17,786 nucleotides of DNA, taken from NCBI GenBank assembly GCA_910587105.1, contig CAJUMB010000065.1, positions 1-17,786 of the forward strand, read 5' to 3'. The stretch comes from an uncultured Lachnospiraceae bacterium. Lineage in GTDB: Bacteria; Bacillota; Clostridia; Lachnospirales; Lachnospiraceae. The position numbers and the translations under genes were made by a program. The notes under the pieces were generated by a model, which saw only the letters and a program-made list of their open reading frames with translations, ran no database searches and had not been told where the DNA came from. The stretch's first letter is position 1; every line of letters begins with the position of its first letter. This document shows positions 14,205 through 17,786 of the stretch, one piece after another.

Positions 14205-16403
14205 CTAATCATCCAGAGAAATTTTAGAAAAAGCATCTGCAAATGGCGTATTCACCGACTCACTTTTCTGCCTGCTCAGATATTTCTGCACATCCTTTTT
14301 GGAAACGCCGGCTCCTTCTCTTTCCCTGCGCGCCTTGAAAGCTGACAATTTCTCTTTATGTCCACAGACACATACAAACATTTCTTCTTCGCCCTTTTTG
14401 ATTAATTCCATCTTTTTATGACAGTTTGGGCAACGAGCATTGGACATTCTTGCTACAGTCTCCCTATGTCCGCATGTACGGTCCTGACATACCAGAAGAC
14501 GGGCATTTTTTCCATTGACCGCCAGCATCCTCTTACCGCAGACTGGACATTTTGTATTTGTCAGATTATCGTGGCGGAAATTTCCCTCTCCCGCACGGAT
14601 CTGCCCGATCAACTCACGGGTATAATCCTGGATATTTTCCATAAATGCATCTTTTTTCATTTTTCCCCTGGAAATATTCCCCAGACGCATTTCCCAATCT
14701 GCCGTTAATTCCGGTTTTTTCAAATCCTCCGGAACTAACTCCAGCAGCTGTTTCGCTTTTGAAGTGAGATAAATCTCCTGGCCTCTCTTTTCCATCATAA
14801 ACGAATGGAACAATTTTTCTATAATATCAGCACGGGTGGCCACTGTTCCCAGTCCGCCTGTCTCTCCCAGAGTTTTTCTTGCTTGTGCATCTTGGGATTC
14901 CATATATTTTACAGGATTTTCCATAGCTGACAGCAGAGCAGCCTCATTGAAGTGTGCAGGCGGCTTTGTTTTTCCTGTAGTAATTTTTACAGCTTCCGCT
15001 TTCAGGACTTCATTTTTTTCTAAAGAGGGGAGTACCTGGTCTTTTAATTGATCAAATCTGTCTTCCTCGTCATCGTCTTCCCAATCTTGTGACTGATTCT
15101 CATAGACAGCTTTCCATCCCTGGGAAATCACCATTTTTCCCCTGACTGCAAATGTATTATTTCCACATCTTGCTGTAAGCGTACTCTGCTCATAGACGAA
15201 AGGGGGATACAAAACACTGAGGAATCTTCTCACTACCAGGTCATAAACTTTTCGTTCCTCTGCTGTCATATGCTCCAGCTGTACAAATTGCTCCGTGGGA
15301 ATAATGGCATGATGATCACTAACTTTACTATCATCTACAAAAGAAGCATTCGTTTTCAAAACTTTTGTAGATAAGGGCCCGGCTAATTTTCTATAGGGTC
15401 CGATACTAATTGCTTTCAGCCGTTCATTCAGTGTGCCGGCCACATCCTTTCCTATATAACGGGAATCCGTTCGGGGATAAGTAAGAACTTTGTGATTTTC
15501 ATATAGACGCTGCATAATATTCAAAGTCTGTTTTGCTGAGTAACCAAATCTTTTATTGGCATCTCTTTGAAGTTCCGTTAGATCATAAAGACCGGGAGCA
15601 TAAGCCTTTTTTGATTTCTTTTCAACAGAAGCAATTTTCAGGCTTTTCCCTGACACCTCTGCCTGCACCTCCTGCGCCTTTTCCTTTAAAAAAGTCCGGC
15701 TGCTTTTGCTTTTCTCATCCTGCCAAGTCCACTGAATGCCCCCGGCCTTAACGGAAATGCCATAATATTCCCGAGGCTTGAATTTTCGAATTTCTTCTTC
15801 TCTTTGTGCTATCATAGCCAAAGTGGGCGTCTGAACTCTTCCGCAGGAAAGCTGTGCATTATACTTGCAGGTCAGAGCACGGGTGGCATTAATTCCTACC
15901 AGCCAGTCAGCCTGTGCCCGGCAGACAGCCGCAGCATATAGATTCTGATACTCTTTCCCTTCTTTCAGATGGGCAAATCCCTCCCGTATGGCTTTATCTG
16001 TAACAGAAGAGATCCACAGCCGCTTTACTGGTTTATGACAGCCGGATTTTTCTAAAATCCAGCGTGCCACCAGTTCCCCTTCTCTCCCCGCATCTGTTGC
16101 AATAATAATTTCTCCTATGTCTTTTCTAAAAAGCTGGGACTTCACTGCCTGATACTGTTTGGACGACTGTTTTATCACTACCAGCTCCATTTTTTTTGGG
16201 ATCATGGGTAAATCTTCCATTTTCCATTCACGATACTTTTTAGAGTACACTTCAGGGTCCGCCAAGGTTACCAAATGTCCCAGTGCCCAAGTCACCACAT
16301 ATTCGTTTCCTTCTATATAGCTATTCGATTTCCTGTTACATTTCAGCACCCGGGCAATATCACGGGCAACAGAAGGTTTTTCTGCCAATACCAGCCGTTT
16401 CAT
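14205..16403 (-). CDS. topB: DNA topoisomerase III
   Basis: A 732-residue type IA topoisomerase, typical TopB length. The Toprim domain starts MKRLVLAEKPSVARDI (with E8) and holds DAGREGE (104-110). The catalytic tyrosine is Y309 in TYPRTDSRYIG. SCGRVQTPTL (186-195) is also typical. The C-terminus has zinc-finger-like cysteine pairs, CPVC and CQDRTC, then CPNC and CVCG, ending in a charged tail. It relaxes and decatenates DNA by single-strand passage. The start ATG is 3 nt past the stop of the cyclase gene, with GGGAGG inside that gene's end, so the two are coupled. TopB copies in Firmicutes can be chromosomal or carried on conjugative elements; no other conjugation genes are seen here, so a chromosomal copy is more likely. 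Confidence 0.96.
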   Translation of the reverse strand: MKRLVLAEKPSVARDIARVLKCNRKSNSYIEGNEYVVTWALGHLVTLADPEVYSKKYREWKMEDLPMIPKKMELVVIKQSSKQYQAVKSQLFRKDIGEIIIATDAGREGELVARWILEKSGCHKPVKRLWISSVTDKAIREGFAHLKEGKEYQNLYAAAVCRAQADWLVGINATRALTCKYNAQLSCGRVQTPTLAMIAQREEEIRKFKPREYYGISVKAGGIQWTWQDEKSKSSRTFLKEKAQEVQAEVSGKSLKIASVEKKSKKAYAPGLYDLTELQRDANKRFGYSAKQTLNIMQRLYENHKVLTYPRTDSRYIGKDVAGTLNERLKAISIGPYRKLAGPLSTKVLKTNASFVDDSKVSDHHAIIPTEQFVQLEHMTAEERKVYDLVVRRFLSVLYPPFVYEQSTLTARCGNNTFAVRGKMVISQGWKAVYENQSQDWEDDDEEDRFDQLKDQVLPSLEKNEVLKAEAVKITTGKTKPPAHFNEAALLSAMENPVKYMESQDAQARKTLGETGGLGTVATRADIIEKLFHSFMMEKRGQEIYLTSKAKQLLELVPEDLKKPELTADWEMRLGNISRGKMKKDAFMENIQDYTRELIGQIRAGEGNFRHDNLTNTKCPVCGKRMLAVNGKNARLLVCQDRTCGHRETVARMSNARCPNCHKKMELIKKGEEEMFVCVCGHKEKLSAFKARREREGAGVSKKDVQKYLSRQKSESVNTPFADAFSKISLDD

Positions 16404-16406
16404 TCA

Positions 16407-16997
16407 TTATCCTCCCATACCATCTAATAAAATAGCCCTGACAGGAGAGCCATCCAAACCACTCATTTTTAGAGGCTGAGCCGCAAGGAAATAATTGCCG
16501 CTTTTCACCTTCTCAAGATTAATAGATTCCAGTATAACCACATTGGAACTGAGAAGTTCGTAGTGTACTCCCCATTCATCATCAGGATAACCGATACTCA
16601 TTCCCTCTACACCCAAGCAATAAAGACCATAGCGCACTGCAGCCCTGGCACATTCTCTGGAAATGACTGTCTTTTTTCCTTTAATCAAAAGCCTCTTTGT
16701 TCCATCCTGCAAAAACTCTTCCACCTGTTTTGCAGAAATTCTCTCTTTTCCCTGCACTACTTTACATGGTCCAACACAACGGTATAAATCAACTTCTGAC
16801 ACATCCCGGCCGTTTTTATTAAAATGCCTGGGTGAATCTAAATGAGTACTGCTATGACTTCCCATTGTAAGCCTTGACAATTGGCATGAATCTGGATATG
16901 GTTTGTTTTTGGATAACAATGTTTCTACAGACGGTGCAGGGTCACCTGGATAAACTGGAGCAGAAAAAAGTTCTTTGGAAATATCGTATATTTTCAT
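16407..16997 (-). CDS. Cyclase-family metal-dependent hydrolase (kynurenine formamidase-like)
   Basis: A 196-residue protein of the cyclase/arylformamidase family (PF04199 type). The metal motif HSSTHLDSPRHF is at 48-59, with H48, H52, D54 and H58 as expected ligands. The N-terminal YDISKELFSAPVYPGDP is also typical. Family members hydrolyse amide or ester bonds; KynB cleaves N-formylkynurenine, but many relatives in anaerobes have unknown substrates, so formamidase activity is only a possibility. The ATG at 16997 has a loosely spaced AGGG about 10 nt upstream. It directly precedes topB with 3 nt between, so it opens that gene cluster. It has no evident tie to DNA metabolism, and coexpression with topB may be incidental. 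Confidence 0.85.
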   Translation of the reverse strand: MKIYDISKELFSAPVYPGDPAPSVETLLSKNKPYPDSCQLSRLTMGSHSSTHLDSPRHFNKNGRDVSEVDLYRCVGPCKVVQGKERISAKQVEEFLQDGTKRLLIKGKKTVISRECARAAVRYGLYCLGVEGMSIGYPDDEWGVHYELLSSNVVILESINLEKVKSGNYFLAAQPLKMSGLDGSPVRAILLDGMGG

Positions 16998-17015
16998 AAT
17001 TCTTCATCCCTCTCC

Positions 17016-17047
17016 TAGAGCATGAATGATTTTTTAAACATGCTCTA
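17016..17047. repeat. 32-bp inverted repeat related to the palindromic element ends
   Basis: TAGAGCATG (17016-17024) and CATGCTCTA (17039-17047) are perfect 9-bp arms around a 14-nt AT-rich loop. Read on the minus strand it matches the left end of the 166-bp palindrome closely, including the shared TTAAAAAATCATTC block. It lies 19 bp upstream of the cyclase gene's start codon and could also act as a hairpin in that leader. Confidence 0.7.
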
Positions 17048-17062
17048 AACTATTAAAGTACG

Positions 17063-17119
17063 TTAGAGTGTATCTGAATAATTCTGAATTTAACTTAATC
17101 ATACTCTTATGCATTCTAA
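17063..17119. repeat. 57-bp element with imperfect terminal inverted repeats
   Basis: TTAGAGTGTAT (17063-17073) and ATGCATTCTAA (17109-17119) are inverted copies matching at 9 of 11 positions. The first 20 bases resemble the right end of the 166-bp palindrome read in reverse complement (TAGAGTGTGTCTTAAAAATG). It sits 16 bp past the stop codon of the Spo0A-like gene and may double as its transcription end, although no clear T-run follows the fold. Confidence 0.45.
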
Positions 17120-17135
17120 AATACAAGTTCTAATA

Positions 17136-17462
17136 TTATTCTTTCTCCAATTTCAAATAACGATACAATATATCAATGAATTCACCATTTGTTGGTTTCT
17201 GTGTTAATTCATAACCTGCAATTTCGCATAACAGTCTGCGGTTTCCTTTGTACCAGCAGTTGCTGACAGCTGTTCGGATACATGCTTCTACACCATTTTG
17301 TGTTGTCCCATATTTTTCCGCAATTTTAGTATAGAGAACTTTGTAAACAAACAACAAATAGTCTTCATTTTCCATACAGAGTTCCAATCCAAATCTGACA
17401 TAATGAAAACCCTTTAATGTAGAACGTATTCCTAAAGATGACATAAGTGTTGTGATATTCAT
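17136..17462 (-). CDS. Stand-alone Spo0A C-terminal (DNA-binding) domain protein
   Basis: A 108-residue protein that consists almost entirely of a Spo0A effector domain. LKGFHYVRFGLEL (16-28), KVLYTKIAEKYGTT (41-54), NGVEACIRTAVSNCW (56-70) and KPTNGEFIDILYRYLKLE (89-106) align by eye with the Spo0A DNA-binding helices and its conserved PTNSEF turn. In Spo0A the phosphorylatable receiver domain precedes this part; here there is none and no room for one, because the ATG at 17462 has a clean AGGAGG site. It should bind DNA without phosphorelay control, or be controlled through protein contacts. It is a single gene between repeats and a tRNA pair. Targets could overlap the Spo0A regulon or be distinct. 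Family call is confident; function is inferred. Confidence 0.9.
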   Translation of the reverse strand: MNITTLMSSLGIRSTLKGFHYVRFGLELCMENEDYLLFVYKVLYTKIAEKYGTTQNGVEACIRTAVSNCWYKGNRRLLCEIAGYELTQKPTNGEFIDILYRYLKLEKE

Positions 17463-17490
17463 AAATATCCTCCTAAAATTTTATTACTAT

Positions 17491-17498
17491 TTTCGAAA
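17491..17498. promoter_or_regulatory. Possible 0A-like box upstream of the Spo0A-domain gene
   Basis: TTTCGAA occurs on both strands here (17491-17497 plus, 17498-17492 minus), matching six of seven bases of the Spo0A box core TGTCGAA. It lies about 30 bp upstream of the start codon of the Spo0A-domain gene, where an autoregulatory protein could bind. An 8-bp match in AT-rich DNA can arise by chance. Confidence 0.3.
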
Positions 17499-17588
17499 TC
17501 ACATTTCTGTAACACTTGTGATATCTTGATATAGTTATTAAAGTTATCGTAACAATAGGAGGATCTATTCTATTATCTTTTTTTACAC

Positions 17589-17634
17589 AAAAAAAGATTG
17601 AAACCCATTAGCTGTCAGCCTCTGCATTTCAACC
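17589..17634 (-). terminator. Terminator of the tRNA operon
   Basis: On the minus strand the arms 17634-17627 and 17603-17596 (GGTTGAAA/TTTCAATC, one mismatch) enclose a small inner stem, and a run of seven T follows at 17595-17589. It starts 12 nt past the 3' end of tRNA-Lys. Confidence 0.75.
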
Positions 17635-17646
17635 CTTTTACAATTA

Positions 17647-17719
17647 TGAAGCATCGGGGATTCGAACCCCGGACAACTTGATTAAAAGTCAAGTGCTCTA
17701 CCAACTGAGCTAATATCCC
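17647..17719 (-). tRNA. tRNA-Lys (anticodon TTT)
   Basis: A 73-nt tRNA with D arm GCTCAGTTGGTAGAGC, anticodon stem-loop CTTGACTTTTAATCAAG (anticodon TTT) and T arm CGGGGTTCGAATCCCCG. No CCA is encoded. The acceptor stem GGGATAT/ATGCTTC is weak: three G-U pairs and an A-C mismatch at the 4:69 position. The gene is 6 nt from tRNA-Phe. Body and anticodon are clear; the acceptor deserves a check. Confidence 0.9.
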
Positions 17720-17725
17720 ACAAAA

Positions 17726-17786
17726 TGCCTGGTTCCGGAATCGAACCAGAGACACGAGGATTTTCAGTCCTCTGCTCTACCAACTG
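17726..17786 (-). tRNA. tRNA-Phe (anticodon GAA), 5' end beyond the window
   Basis: The partial tRNA shows the second half of the D arm, the anticodon stem-loop GAGGACTGAAAATCCTC (anticodon GAA), the T arm TCTGGTTCGATTCCGGA and the 3' acceptor strand ACCAGGC with discriminator A. No CCA is encoded. The missing 5' acceptor should read GCCTGGT. It is the upstream partner of tRNA-Lys and probably belongs to a longer tRNA operon. Confidence 0.92.

Noticed and set aside
1..17786. CRISPR array, prophage or conjugative element
   Set aside because: No spaced direct repeats, integrase, phage or conjugation genes were seen; topB alone is not evidence for a conjugative element.

Overview
The window reads as chromosomal DNA of a low-to-mid G+C, endospore-forming Clostridia, most likely a Lachnospiraceae gut anaerobe close to Blautia or Ruminococcus. 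Pointers are strong AGGAGG-type ribosome binding sites, an indolepyruvate:ferredoxin oxidoreductase operon (strict anaerobe chemistry), a YtvI/AI-2E-type membrane protein, a free-standing Spo0A DNA-binding domain, and tRNA genes that do not encode CCA. The genus is an inference from gene content and style, not from a search.

Layout. (1) 76-1073, plus strand: a single Rpn-like PD-(D/E)XK nuclease gene with a C-terminal EGxx repeat tract. (2) 1259-6323, minus strand: a tight four-gene operon in the order iorA, iorB, Na+-coupled NSS amino acid transporter, PLP aminotransferase. It has a good sigma-A promoter at 6356-6385 and a hairpin terminator at 1199-1238. Together these genes would import an (aromatic) amino acid, transaminate it to the 2-keto acid and oxidatively decarboxylate that to an arylacetyl-CoA with reduced ferredoxin. 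(3) 6462-7586, minus: an orphan sugar-type lipoprotein binding protein with its own promoter. (4) 7771-9529, minus: RluA-type pseudouridine synthase followed by a YtvI-like permease. (5) 9627-10592, plus: a Na+/Ca2+ exchanger family antiporter. (6) 10589-11505: about 900 bp without an intact long gene. It holds a 166-bp centre-symmetric palindromic element, a 16-bp perfect hairpin, and a frameshifted small gene behind a near-consensus promoter. (7) 11506-16997, minus: cyclase-family hydrolase, topB, a zincin-like metallopeptidase and a large aconitase-family hydratase, closely spaced. (8) 17016-17119: two short inverted-repeat elements related to the ends of the 166-bp palindrome. (9) 17136-17462, minus: a stand-alone Spo0A C-terminal domain protein. 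(10) 17589-17786, minus: a tRNA-Phe (5' end cut by the window) and tRNA-Lys pair with a terminator.

The best candidates for something under-described are the dispersed palindromic element family, whose termini carry TAG and supply stop codons to neighbouring genes, the receiver-less Spo0A protein with a possible 0A-like site in front of it, and the compact transporter/aminotransferase/IorAB operon. None of these could be tested by database search here.
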